NCBI GenBank assembly: GCA_016931995.1
Contig: JAFGDS010000072.1
Location: 1-39,304, forward strand
From: Pirellulales bacterium
Lineage (GTDB): Bacteria > Planctomycetota > Planctomycetia > Pirellulales > Thermoguttaceae
Direction of reading: 5' to 3'
Length of the DNA stretch: 39,304 nt
Shown piece by piece: positions 31,973 to 39,304 of this stretch (within the stretch, counting starts at the first letter, position 1; each line of letters opens with the position of its first letter). Both the position numbers and the translations under genes were made by a program. The notes beneath the pieces are model-generated. The model had not been told where the DNA came from, ran no database searches, and was given only the letters and a program-made list of their open reading frames with translations.

Positions 31973-33250
31973 ATGACCACGTATTTCGCCGAAGGATCGC
32001 CGGCGCGCGACCTCTCGACCGACGACCTGCGGGCCGCCTTGGACCACTGCTTCGCGCGGATCGGGCCGCGGGAGAAGGTGCTGGCGATTCCGCCCGACTT
32101 CACCCGGGCCAACAGCATGGCCGGGCCGCTCGTGTGCATGGTTTACGACCACTTCGGCCCGCGGCTGGCCGACGTGATGCCCGCCCTGGGCACGCACAAG
32201 CCGATGAGCCGCGAGCAGCTTCGCCACATGTTCCCCACGCTACCCATCGAGCTGGTCCGCGAACACGACTGGCGGCGCGACGTGGTCACGATCGGCGAGG
32301 TGCCGGCCGACTTTGTCGCCCAGGCGACCGAGAGCATCTGGACCCGCCCTTGGCCCGCCCAACTCAACCGGCTCGTCTGGCAGGGCGGCCATGACCTCAT
32401 CCTCTCCATCGGCCAGGTCGTCCCGCACGAAGTGATCGGCATGGCCAATTACAACAAAAACCTCTTCGTCGGCACGGGCGGGGCCGCCGGCATCAACGAA
32501 AGCCACTTCATCGGCGCCGCCTACGGCATGGAACGCATGATGGGCCGCGCCGATACGCCCCTGCGGCGGATCCTCAACTACGCCCAGGACCACTTCTGCA
32601 AGCACTTGCCGGTCGTGTTCATTCTGACCGTGATCGGACCGCGCGAGGACGGAACCCTTGCCGTGCGAGGGCTGTTCGTCGGCGACGACGCGGACTGCTT
32701 CCAACGGGCGGCCGCGCTGTCCGTCGAGGTGAATTTCACCGTCCTCGACGAGCCGCCGCGGACGATGGTCGTCTATCTCGATCCCGAGGAGTTTCAAAGC
32801 ACCTGGCTGGGCAACAAGGCGATCTACCGCACGCGGATGGCCATCGGCGACGGCGGCGAGCTGATTGTCCTGGCGCCGGGCGTGGAGACCTTTGGCGAGG
32901 ATCCCGAGATCGACCGGCTCATCCGCAAGTACGGCTACCGCGGCACGCCCGAGACGATGCGCGCCGTCCGCGAGACGGACGACCTGCCCAAAAATCTCTC
33001 GGCCGCCGCGCATCTAATCCACGGTTCATCCGAGGGCCGTTTTTCGATCACGTATTGCCCTGGGCGGCTCTCGCGCGAGGAGATCGAGTCGGTCGGCTAC
33101 CGCTGGGCGGACTTGGCCGAGATGACCCGCCGCTACCCGCCGGACCGGCTTCGCGACGGCTGGAACACCCTGCCCGACGGCCAGCGGGTCTTCTTCATCC
33201 GCAACCCCGCCCTGGGTCTCTGGGCGTCGCGGGCGCGGCTCGGCGGATAA
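31973..33250 (+). CDS. LarA-like (DUF2088) nickel-pincer racemase/epimerase family protein
   Basis: This 425-residue protein has the N-terminal DUF2088 pattern: IPPDFTRAN (the DxTR motif), and His75 in ALGTHKPMSREQL. Next come His152 and Lys162 in VVPHEVIGMANYNKNLFVG, and His177 in INESHF. In lactate racemase LarA the equivalent His, His, Lys and His hold the nickel-pincer nucleotide and do catalysis; the His-to-Lys spacing (10) is identical, and the next His is 15 instead of 16 residues on. The residues for cofactor binding therefore appear intact. The substrate is unknown; LarA homologues act on various 2-hydroxy acids. No larB, larC or larE is present in the window. A GTG/ATG extension to 31826 is rejected as non-coding. 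Confidence 0.8.
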   Translation: MTTYFAEGSPARDLSTDDLRAALDHCFARIGPREKVLAIPPDFTRANSMAGPLVCMVYDHFGPRLADVMPALGTHKPMSREQLRHMFPTLPIELVREHDWRRDVVTIGEVPADFVAQATESIWTRPWPAQLNRLVWQGGHDLILSIGQVVPHEVIGMANYNKNLFVGTGGAAGINESHFIGAAYGMERMMGRADTPLRRILNYAQDHFCKHLPVVFILTVIGPREDGTLAVRGLFVGDDADCFQRAAALSVEVNFTVLDEPPRTMVVYLDPEEFQSTWLGNKAIYRTRMAIGDGGELIVLAPGVETFGEDPEIDRLIRKYGYRGTPETMRAVRETDDLPKNLSAAAHLIHGSSEGRFSITYCPGRLSREEIESVGYRWADLAEMTRRYPPDRLRDGWNTLPDGQRVFFIRNPALGLWASRARLGG

Positions 33251-33326
33251 GCGCGAAAGACGGTCGGAGGAGGCTTCGCCGCTCGCGGATCACGATGTTC
33301 GTTGCCCCTCATCTCGGGGGGCTGCC

Positions 33327-33355
33327 TTCTAACTATCGTCAGGATGCGATAGACT
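33327..33355 (+). promoter_or_regulatory. Possible promoter of the lipoprotein/ABC operon
   Basis: TTCTAA (33327-33332), a 17-base spacer and TAGACT (33350-33355) resemble a vegetative promoter with a weak -35. The same TAGACT -10 with the same spacing occurs before the SHD1 gene at 25168. It lies 73 bases before the start codon at 33428. Confidence 0.4.
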
Positions 33356-33427
33356 GAGATCTTTGGTCGACTGGACGTGGCACCCCACAACTTATTCGGG
33401 ACAGCCTCGCGCGTTTCGAGGAACAGA

Positions 33428-36022
33428 ATGGGGCCGGATCGAAGCGATCTTAGCACATGCCGCCGACGGCGCTCGGGTCCCCGCTGGCTGCTCTGGGGAC
33501 TGGTCTGCCTCGCGTCTCTTCTTTCCGTGACGGGCTGCGGCGGGTGCCGGCAAGACGAAAAAACCGAGGCCGAGAAAGAGGCCGAACGCCGGGCCAAGGA
33601 AGAAGAGGCCAAAAAGCCCGACTTCGAGTTCGGCAATCTCGTGGCCCAGCCGCTGGACCAGTCGAGCGAAAAGAACCGGACCGTGCTGTGTTTCTACAAG
33701 CCCGGCCACTGGACGAGCACGCTCCTGCCGGCCAAGGCCAACAAGGAGGACTTCGTCGGCCAGTTGAACGTCGAGGTCACACGGCGAAGCGAATCCGGCG
33801 GGGCCACCCGCGAGCCGATGCCCCTGCCGGGCGTCGCGTACACGATGACCCAATCGCGCGACGTGGCTCTTCCCAAGGGCCAGCCCAAGCTCTTGAGCGG
33901 CTACCTCTTCGTCCCCCCTTCCACGAAGGACGAGCAGGCGTCCGCGCGGCTCACGCTGGCCACGCGCGGCGGAGGGAACACCCGTGCGGAAGTGCCCACG
34001 CTGCTGACCCGGATGCCCGCCCATCAATACCACTTTGTCGTCCTCGCCCGCGGCCCGAATCGATATCAATACCTCAAGTCGCTCGACTCCGTTTGCCCTC
34101 CGGCCGACGCGATGATCAACCAGCTCCAGCGGCGGCACTACCAGGTGTCGCTCCTGAAAGCCGGCTCGCGGCTGCCGCTTCCGACCGACGCCCTGTATTG
34201 GACGAGCATCGCCTACGTGCTCTGGGACGACGCCGACCCGCAGTCGCTTAGCGTCGATCAGCGCCAGGCCCTGGTCGATTGGCTCCATTGGGGCGGACAG
34301 CTCATCGTCAGCGGCCCGGACACGCTGGACACGCTTCGCGGCGACTTCCTGGACGACTACCTGCCCGCCACGGCCGCCGGCGTGTGGGAACTGGCCGCGG
34401 CCGACTTCGACGAGCTGAACGCCCGGCTGGCCCGGCCGGGCCAGCCGGCGCTCAAGCCCACCGGACACTGGACCGGCGTGAAGCTCGCGCTGGCGCGGGA
34501 CGCCCAATTCGTGCCGGGCACGGGCAAGCTCCTGGCCGAACGCCGCGTCGGCCGAGGGCGGATCGTCGTCTCCGCCCTCAGGCTGAGCGACCGCAACCTC
34601 ATCACTTGGGCCGGGTTCGACGGGCTGGTGAATTCGTGTCTTCTTCGCCGACCGCCGCGGAAGTATCACGCCGGCGAGTTCGGCGACGTGGAACTCCGTT
34701 GGGCCGACGAGAAGGCCGATTCCCATGACGCCGGGCGCACCTGCTCGCTGCGCTACTTCAGCCGCGACGCGGGCGTGGCCCGAGGCCAATACACGCGGGG
34801 ATTCGTCCCCGAGCAGGCCGTGGCCGAGCCCACGGCGACGATGGCCTATCCCACGGGCATGGGCGAGCCGGCGCCGGATCTCGCGGACGATACGTCCAAG
34901 ACCGCCGGGCCCGGCGTGGCCGCGTGGTGCGACTTTGGCCCCGTGCCCTCCGCCGCACGCGAGGCGCTGGCCAACGCCGCCAGCGTCGAGGTCCCCGGCC
35001 GCTGGTTCGTCGTCTGGATCGTCGCCGCCTACCTCGTCGTGCTCGTACCGCTCAATTGGCTCGTCTTCACGGCGCTGGGGCGCGTGGAATGGGCCTGGGT
35101 CGCCGCGCCCGTGATCGCGGTGGCCTACACCGTCGTGGTCATCCACATGGCCCAATTGGACATCGGCTTCGCCCGCTCGGAGACCAACGTCGGCGTGCTG
35201 GAGATCCAATCGGGCTACGCCCGGGCGCATCTGACCCGCTACACCGCGCTGTATACCTCGCTGACCACGTATTACCGCGTCGAACACGAGGACCCCGGCG
35301 CGATCGCCCAGCCGTTTTCCGAACTGGAAGACCCGCGCGAGTTCAAACCGCTTTCCTGGCAGCGGTACGACACGCTCACGTATCATCACGGCAAGGAGTC
35401 CCAGCTTGCCGGCCTGCTCGTGGCGTCCAACTCGACCGACTCGGTCCACACCGAGCAGATGGTCGCGATGGAGGGTAAGCTCGACTTGATGAAGGACTCC
35501 CGCGGGCGGTGGCAATTGCTCAACCGCACCGGGTTGCCCCTGTTCGGCGTTGGCATCTTGCATCGCGCGGACGACGGCCGAATCGAGACGGCCTGGGTCG
35601 GATCGCTCGGGCCGTTTTTCAGCGCGTCGCTCGACTTCGCGCGGGCGGCCGACCAGGACGGTCCGTGGTGGCCGGACCAGCGCGACGCCGAGCCGCAGAC
35701 CGCCGCCGAGCCCACCCGGGGCGTCTGCAACATCCGCAAGATGATGGACCTGGCCGAAAACCCGGCGGAACTTCGACCGGGTGAGTTCCGGCTTATCTGT
35801 TGGACGGATCGGCATCCGCCGGGCGTCGAGGCGCGGCCCGCCGCGCCGCAGTCGCAGTCGGCCGTGCTGGTGGTGGCCCACCTGCGCTTTGCCCCGCCGC
35901 CCGCGCCCGAGCCCGACGCGAATACGAAGGAGTCGTTCGAGAAGGCCGACCGGCGGGTCGGGCCAGAGGACTTTTTGGACGAGGACGCCCTGCCCAACGG
36001 CCCGAATCCCGCGGTACAATAG
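33428..36022 (+). CDS. Large lipoprotein with membrane segments, ABC-associated
   Basis: This 864-residue protein starts with a basic stretch and a lipoprotein signal ending SLLSVTGC (Cys37). A charged helix follows (EKTEAEKEAERRAKEEEAKK). The main part contains YVLWDDADPQSLSVDQRQAL and WLHWGGQLIVSGPDTL, the glutamine-amidotransferase-like pattern seen in large planctomycetal envelope proteins of this kind. Two hydrophobic segments lie near residues 525-576 (VVWIVAAYLVVLVPLNWLVF and VAAPVIAVAYTVVVIHMAQL). The rest is probably a beta-rich exported domain. It ends seven bases before an ABC ATPase, so the two are one operon, similar in layout to Gld-type or polymer-export clusters. The ATG at 33428 is used instead of an upstream GTG at 33377. 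Function is unknown. Confidence 0.75.
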   Translation: MGPDRSDLSTCRRRRSGPRWLLWGLVCLASLLSVTGCGGCRQDEKTEAEKEAERRAKEEEAKKPDFEFGNLVAQPLDQSSEKNRTVLCFYKPGHWTSTLLPAKANKEDFVGQLNVEVTRRSESGGATREPMPLPGVAYTMTQSRDVALPKGQPKLLSGYLFVPPSTKDEQASARLTLATRGGGNTRAEVPTLLTRMPAHQYHFVVLARGPNRYQYLKSLDSVCPPADAMINQLQRRHYQVSLLKAGSRLPLPTDALYWTSIAYVLWDDADPQSLSVDQRQALVDWLHWGGQLIVSGPDTLDTLRGDFLDDYLPATAAGVWELAAADFDELNARLARPGQPALKPTGHWTGVKLALARDAQFVPGTGKLLAERRVGRGRIVVSALRLSDRNLITWAGFDGLVNSCLLRRPPRKYHAGEFGDVELRWADEKADSHDAGRTCSLRYFSRDAGVARGQYTRGFVPEQAVAEPTATMAYPTGMGEPAPDLADDTSKTAGPGVAAWCDFGPVPSAAREALANAASVEVPGRWFVVWIVAAYLVVLVPLNWLVFTALGRVEWAWVAAPVIAVAYTVVVIHMAQLDIGFARSETNVGVLEIQSGYARAHLTRYTALYTSLTTYYRVEHEDPGAIAQPFSELEDPREFKPLSWQRYDTLTYHHGKESQLAGLLVASNSTDSVHTEQMVAMEGKLDLMKDSRGRWQLLNRTGLPLFGVGILHRADDGRIETAWVGSLGPFFSASLDFARAADQDGPWWPDQRDAEPQTAAEPTRGVCNIRKMMDLAENPAELRPGEFRLICWTDRHPPGVEARPAAPQSQSAVLVVAHLRFAPPPAPEPDANTKESFEKADRRVGPEDFLDEDALPNGPNPAVQ

Positions 36023-36029
36023 ACGCGCC

Positions 36030-36956
36030 ATGATCGAACTCATCAATTTCACGAAGCGCTACGGCGACCTGACGGCGGTGGACGGACTCAATCTGAAGAT
36101 CGAGCCGGGGGAAACTTTTGGCTTCATCGGGCCCAACGGGGCCGGTAAAAGCACGACGATCCGCTTTCTGGCCACGCTTCTGAGGGCCACCGGCGGCGAG
36201 GGAATCGTCAACGGCCACCGCGTCACCCAGGCGCCGCTGGAGGTCCGCCGCAGCGTCGGCTATATGCCCGACAGCTTCGGCGTCTACGACGGCATGAAGG
36301 TCTGGGAGTTCCTCGATTTCTTCGCGGTGGCCTATCAGATCCCCAAGGCGCGGCGCAAGGCGGTCATCGGCGACGTGCTGGACCTGTTGGATCTGACGGG
36401 CAAGCGGGACGACTTCGTCAACAATCTCTCCCGCGGCATGAAGCAGCGGCTGTGCCTGGCTAAAACGCTGGTGCACGACCCGCCCGTACTGATCCTCGAC
36501 GAGCCGGCCAGCGGCCTGGACCCCCGCGCGAGAATGGAGGTCAAGGCGCTTCTTAAGGAGCTGCGCCGGATGGGCAAGACCATCCTCATTTCCAGCCACA
36601 TCCTCACCGAGCTGGCCGACTGCTGCACGTCGATCGGGATCATCGAGCGGGGGCGGATGCTGATGCACGGGCCGATCGACCAAGTGTACCGTCAGATCCG
36701 CCGCAACCGCGTCGTGGTGATCAAGTGCCTTGACAAGGCCGACATCGCCGCGTCGATCGTCCGCAGCCTGCCCGAGACGCAGCAAGTCCAGCTCGACGGC
36801 GCGACCCTGACCGCCGAACTGGCCATGGACGATCAGCAAGCCGCCGCCCTTTTGGAGCGCCTCGTGGCCCAAGGCGTCCGCATGCGGAGCTTCGCCGAAA
36901 AAGAGCCGACGCTGGAAGACGTCTTCATGCTCGTCACCAGGGGCGCGGTGGCGTAG
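36030..36956 (+). CDS. ABC transporter ATP-binding protein
   Basis: This 308-residue ATPase has Walker A GPNGAGKST (residues 34-42), signature LSRGMKQRL, Walker B VLILDEPASGLD and switch His in ISSHILTEL. A C-terminal extension of about 90 residues ends EPTLEDVFMLVTRG, typical of export-type ATPases of the NatA/CcmA/GldA group. It must pair with a membrane permease, yet no permease gene follows: the next gene is a small minus-strand membrane protein, then a recombinase remnant. The lipoprotein upstream has only two central membrane helices and is not an obvious permease. The start ATG at 36030 is set by the family N-terminus (MIELINFTKRYGDLTAVDGL). Confidence 0.95.
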   Translation: MIELINFTKRYGDLTAVDGLNLKIEPGETFGFIGPNGAGKSTTIRFLATLLRATGGEGIVNGHRVTQAPLEVRRSVGYMPDSFGVYDGMKVWEFLDFFAVAYQIPKARRKAVIGDVLDLLDLTGKRDDFVNNLSRGMKQRLCLAKTLVHDPPVLILDEPASGLDPRARMEVKALLKELRRMGKTILISSHILTELADCCTSIGIIERGRMLMHGPIDQVYRQIRRNRVVVIKCLDKADIAASIVRSLPETQQVQLDGATLTAELAMDDQQAAALLERLVAQGVRMRSFAEKEPTLEDVFMLVTRGAVA

Positions 36957-36967
36957 GCGCCGGCACG

Positions 36968-37381
36968 TCATTGCGGCCAAAGCCGCCGTGACTCCTCGTC
37001 GCTGTAACAGGCGGTCACGGTATGCGTCCCGTCTGAGTCTCTTTGAATGACGAGCATCGTGTGATCGAAGCCGCTGGCCCACACGAACGAAACCGTGTGG
37101 GGTGGTGCCACGTAGACGTGCTGTATCTTCAACGCCTTCAGGTCGTCCGGGGCAGGTAGGGCCGCGCCTTGGGGCGAGGCGGCAAGCAGGCGCTCGGCGC
37201 GGTCAATCCACCGCGGCATATCCTCCGCCGTCAATGAGTCCATGAACTCGCGCCCAGCCCTCATCCGCGGGTGAAACTCGAAGAAGACCACCAACCCGGG
37301 CAGGCAACAGGTGAAGACCGCCGCCACCGCGAGCGCCAGCAGGCCGCCGACGGCAATTAGAAGTCGAACTCTCGGCGTCAT
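36968..37381 (-). CDS. Small membrane-anchored protein, function unknown
   Basis: This 137-residue protein is not recognised. From the ATG at 37381 (preceded by GGGGAGAAGGG, a good ribosome-binding site) it begins MTPRVRLLIAVGGLLALAVA and has one long hydrophobic segment to about residue 33 (CCLPGLVVFFEF). A soluble domain of about 100 residues follows with several Asp/Glu/Arg pairs and Trp residues (SFVWASGFDHTMLVIQRDSD). It is convergent with the ABC ATPase, 11 bases away, and lies directly downstream of the recombinase remnant. A longer frame up to 37810 overlaps the recombinase coding register and is rejected. Confidence 0.65.
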   Translation of the reverse strand: MTPRVRLLIAVGGLLALAVAAVFTCCLPGLVVFFEFHPRMRAGREFMDSLTAEDMPRWIDRAERLLAASPQGAALPAPDDLKALKIQHVYVAPPHTVSFVWASGFDHTMLVIQRDSDGTHTVTACYSDEESRRLWPQ

Positions 37382-37989
37382 CCCTTCTCCCCGGGTCGAT
37401 AGCCGACTCGAATTGAGTCTCTCGGCAGCATAGTCGGGCAACCACAATGCCGCAAGCGACCGTCTCGCCAAGCCCCGATCGAGATCCCCGCGCCACTCCC
37501 TCTGCGTCTCGGCGTCTTGGCGCGAGCAATCCGTATCGGTTTTTCTCGCGCCAAGACGCCGAGGCGCCTGTTCATTTGGAGAGAATCTGATTCGGGAAAG
37601 GAAAGGGGCTGGATAGCCCCGTCCTCCGCAGCATGGATGTCGATGGACTTGAGTGTACACCGCTTGCCGGAACGGGAGAAGTGACAGACGATGCGGTCTA
37701 CGACGGTTTTGAGGGCCTCGGCCTTCTGGCGAAACCGGCTCTCCTGGTTCAGGATGGCGGTAGCCCGCTCCAGGGCCTCCTGGCGGGCCTTGAGGTTGGT
37801 CTGGAGCCACTCCCGAGGGACGCGGAGGTCCACCAGGTCACGCTGGAGACGGTCGATCTCCTTCTGGATCGCCTCGCCCCGTTGGTTGGCTCGCTCCTTG
37901 AGTTTTGGGGAGAGTCCCGAAAACCCATCCAGGAGGGTCTCCAATTCGGCTTCTTTCTTGGCGATGGCCTTCTCGATCTCGGGTTTCAT
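37378..37989 (-). pseudogene. Serine recombinase C-terminal part, after an in-frame stop
   Basis: This 203-residue frame continues the recombinase in the same reading frame after its TAG at 37996-37998 (codons GGC AAG then ATG). Residues 1-105 form the coiled-coil and helical tail usual after the zinc ribbon of large serine recombinases (AIAKKEAELETLLDGF, EIDRLQRDLVDL, QKAEALKTVVDRIVCHF). After about residue 130 the sequence runs into a dispersed inverted repeat (37508-37563) and becomes unlike any recombinase, so the natural end is lost. The fragment alone has no catalytic function. Without an amber suppressor this is a broken gene. Confidence 0.7.
37508..37563. repeat. Perfect 19-bp inverted repeat
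   Basis: CTCGGCGTCTTGGCGCGAG (37508-37526) and its exact complement (37545-37563) are separated by 18 bases, including CGGTTTTT. It lies within the 3' part of the recombinase remnant and appears to have replaced its original end. The TTTTT just before the second arm is inside the loop and is not a terminator tract. Confidence 0.85.
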
Positions 37990-37995
37990 CTTGCC

Positions 37996-39030
37996 CTAAA
38001 GAACATCGTAGAGGCGTTCCACCGACATCTTCTTCACAGCCTTGCGGTGAGCCTTGCTCGGGAGGCATCTCTCGGAGAACACGGCCATGTCGAGCCAGGC
38101 GAAATCCAGGTCGCGCTTCGTTTCAAACAAAGCCTTCAAGAGCGGCCGGGCCGTTTCCAGGTCGTTGGCGTCGGTGGCGTCCACGAAGGTCTGCAACTGT
38201 GGCACGACCTCGGCGAGGTAGTCGCGGACCAGCGTTTCGACTAGATCGTGTTCGACGCGAAAATGGCCGCACCCGTGCGGGGCACGCGAACCCCATCGCC
38301 CGTATTCGGCGCAGATGTAGCCGGGGGCCAAGCCGTTCCTCTCGTTACCGGATTGTGCCCGCATGGGCTTGCCGCACCTTGAGCACACAAGAAGACCCTT
38401 GAGCCAAAGGTGGGCGTTCTTCGGGGCGCGGTAGACACGCTTCTTCGTGGCGGCCAGCTTCGCCCGCGCCTTCTCGAATACCTCGGGGGCAACGACGGGT
38501 GGGAATTCCTCTTTATCTGGCGCTATCTGATCGGCCTTGTCGCGGGGCCGGTCGGTCTTGCGTGCGGCCGTTCTGACCTGCCCGTTGCTGAATTCCATGA
38601 AACGACCGCCGCTTTCCTTGTTGTACGTGGGGCGGCCGAGATAGACCGGGTTTGTCAGAAGGTGCTTGATCGTGTTCTGATGCCAAAGCGGTCCGTAAAC
38701 GGTCGAGACGCCCAGATCGTTCAGCCGCACGGCAATCTGCCCGGCGCTGATTGACTCGGTGGTGAACCATTTGAAGATCCGCTTCACGTACTTGATCCGC
38801 TCGGCCACGATCGACGGCCGGTACTTCAATGTCTCGTGCAGGGCCTTCGGCGGGACGTTACGCTTGCCATCGAAACGCTCTCGGCGGCCCTCTGGATAGA
38901 CTCTGACCCGCTTGTTATGTCCTTCATAAACGCATCGCCATTGTTCCTTGCCCTCGACATCGAAACACACGATGTCCATCCCATGGGGCACGAGTCCGCC
39001 CAGAAAATGCCCCTTGCGGGCGAGTGTCAC
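37996..39030 (-). pseudogene. Large serine recombinase, recombinase and zinc-ribbon domains only
   Basis: The 344 residues from the GTG at 39030 show the recombinase domain (ARKGHFLGGLVPHGMD; IFKWFTTESISAGQIAVRLN; WHQNTIKHLLTNPVYLGRPT) and a zinc beta-ribbon with CSRCGKPM and later Cys residues (YICAEYG, HGCGHF). The reading frame ends at TAG (37996-37998) exactly where the coiled-coil tail should continue, and the tail does continue in frame beyond it. Upstream, the frame is open only to a TAG at 39178-39180. That stretch reads as Pro/Arg-rich sequence with no trace of the serine-containing catalytic domain. The protein therefore lacks the active site and is likely a decayed integrase of a mobile element. 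Confidence 0.75.
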
Positions 39031-39119
39031 CTTGCTTGTGAGAACGCGCCCGGCCCTTTCCTTCTGCTCGCGCGTGCTGGTGCGGCGGCCCAGGATTGAC
39101 GGATTCCTGGCGGGGCGTG

Positions 39120-39251
39120 GTTTACGCCGCCGTGGCCGGGGCGTGTTCGGCTTCGTAGGTGTCGGGGGAACGGTAGCCTACTGGCTCATCCCACTTGAGT
39201 TGACGTGTTTTTCGATTCTCCGAGGCTGTGATTTTTTCCGAACTCGGCTTT
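39120..39251 (-). other. Unassigned open frame at right edge
   Basis: One minus-strand frame between a stop near 39251 and a TAA at about 39122 encodes a tail ending WDEPVGYRSPDTYEAEHAP. It recalls the GYRSPxxYE ending of some IS3-type transposases, but there is no start codon and no other family motif. It may be the 3' end of a neighbouring mobile-element gene that was fused or frameshifted next to the recombinase remnant. I cannot assign a function. Confidence 0.25.
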
Positions 39252-39304
39252 TACGGTAATCGTCCTGGACAGGTTCGGGTCAGTCGATACAACACGGGTA
39301 TGAA

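Noticed and set aside
33392-36052. Minus-strand frame of 886 codons opposite the lipoprotein gene
   Set aside because: The plus-strand frame has a lipobox, membrane segments and operon spacing to the ATPase; the antisense frame has none.
37633-38244. Plus-strand frame of 203 codons
   Set aside because: It is antisense to the recombinase remnant and its Leu/Gly/Val-rich translation mirrors the coiled-coil codons of that gene.

Overview
The window looks like chromosomal DNA of a planctomycete, most likely of the Pirellulales type. It is GC-rich with low gene density. It has a conserved planctomycetal tail protein at the left edge, an SHD1-domain protein, a DUF2961 glycosidase-like protein, an ECF sigma factor beside a PEGA-type Ser/Thr kinase, and wall-synthesis genes that end in ftsQ. 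This placement rests on gene content and remembered family distributions; no 16S gene or database search supports it.

Layout. 1-720: remnant of an IS30-type transposase abutting the 3' end of a small planctomycetal gene, a strong terminator, then intergenic repeats. 721-1331: two small, translationally coupled membrane proteins in lower-GC DNA. 1410-5073: DUF58 protein and a membrane transglutaminase (TgpA type). 5176-8063: tight operon of a YchF-like P-loop NTPase, an ECF sigma factor and a membrane Ser/Thr kinase. 8167-17673 (minus strand): murE-murF-mraY-murG-murC-murB-ftsQ, in dcw order but without murD, ftsW or ddl. 18010-18858: metallo-beta-lactamase-fold hydrolase. 19136-25115: gltBD glutamate synthase. 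25264-27477: exported SHD1/WD40-like protein. 27533-31641: two convergent exported glycosidase-like genes (GH51-like and DUF2961/GH172-like). 31973-33250: LarA-like protein. 33428-36956: large lipoprotein and an ABC ATPase. 36968-37381: small membrane protein. 37378-39177: decayed large serine recombinase.

How the genes work together. The minus-strand block builds the lipid-linked peptidoglycan precursor from UDP-MurNAc to lipid II, with meso-diaminopimelate as the likely third residue. FtsQ is the only divisome protein in the block. GltBD makes glutamate from glutamine and 2-oxoglutarate. The GH51-like and DUF2961-like proteins both point to arabinofuranoside breakdown outside the cytoplasm. 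The sigma/kinase pair is a typical planctomycetal signalling module, here fused into one operon with a YchF-like NTPase.

The least explained feature is the intergenic DNA. At least seven families of short palindromic repeats fill the gaps. One 22-bp family occurs seven times, six of them in inverted pairs that resemble REP/BIME elements. I saw no CRISPR array, tRNA or rRNA. No single locus is convincingly a new defence or mobile system. The best candidates for a second look are the paired palindromes, the YchF-like/sigma/kinase operon, the paired arabinofuranosidase-like genes and the LarA-like protein.
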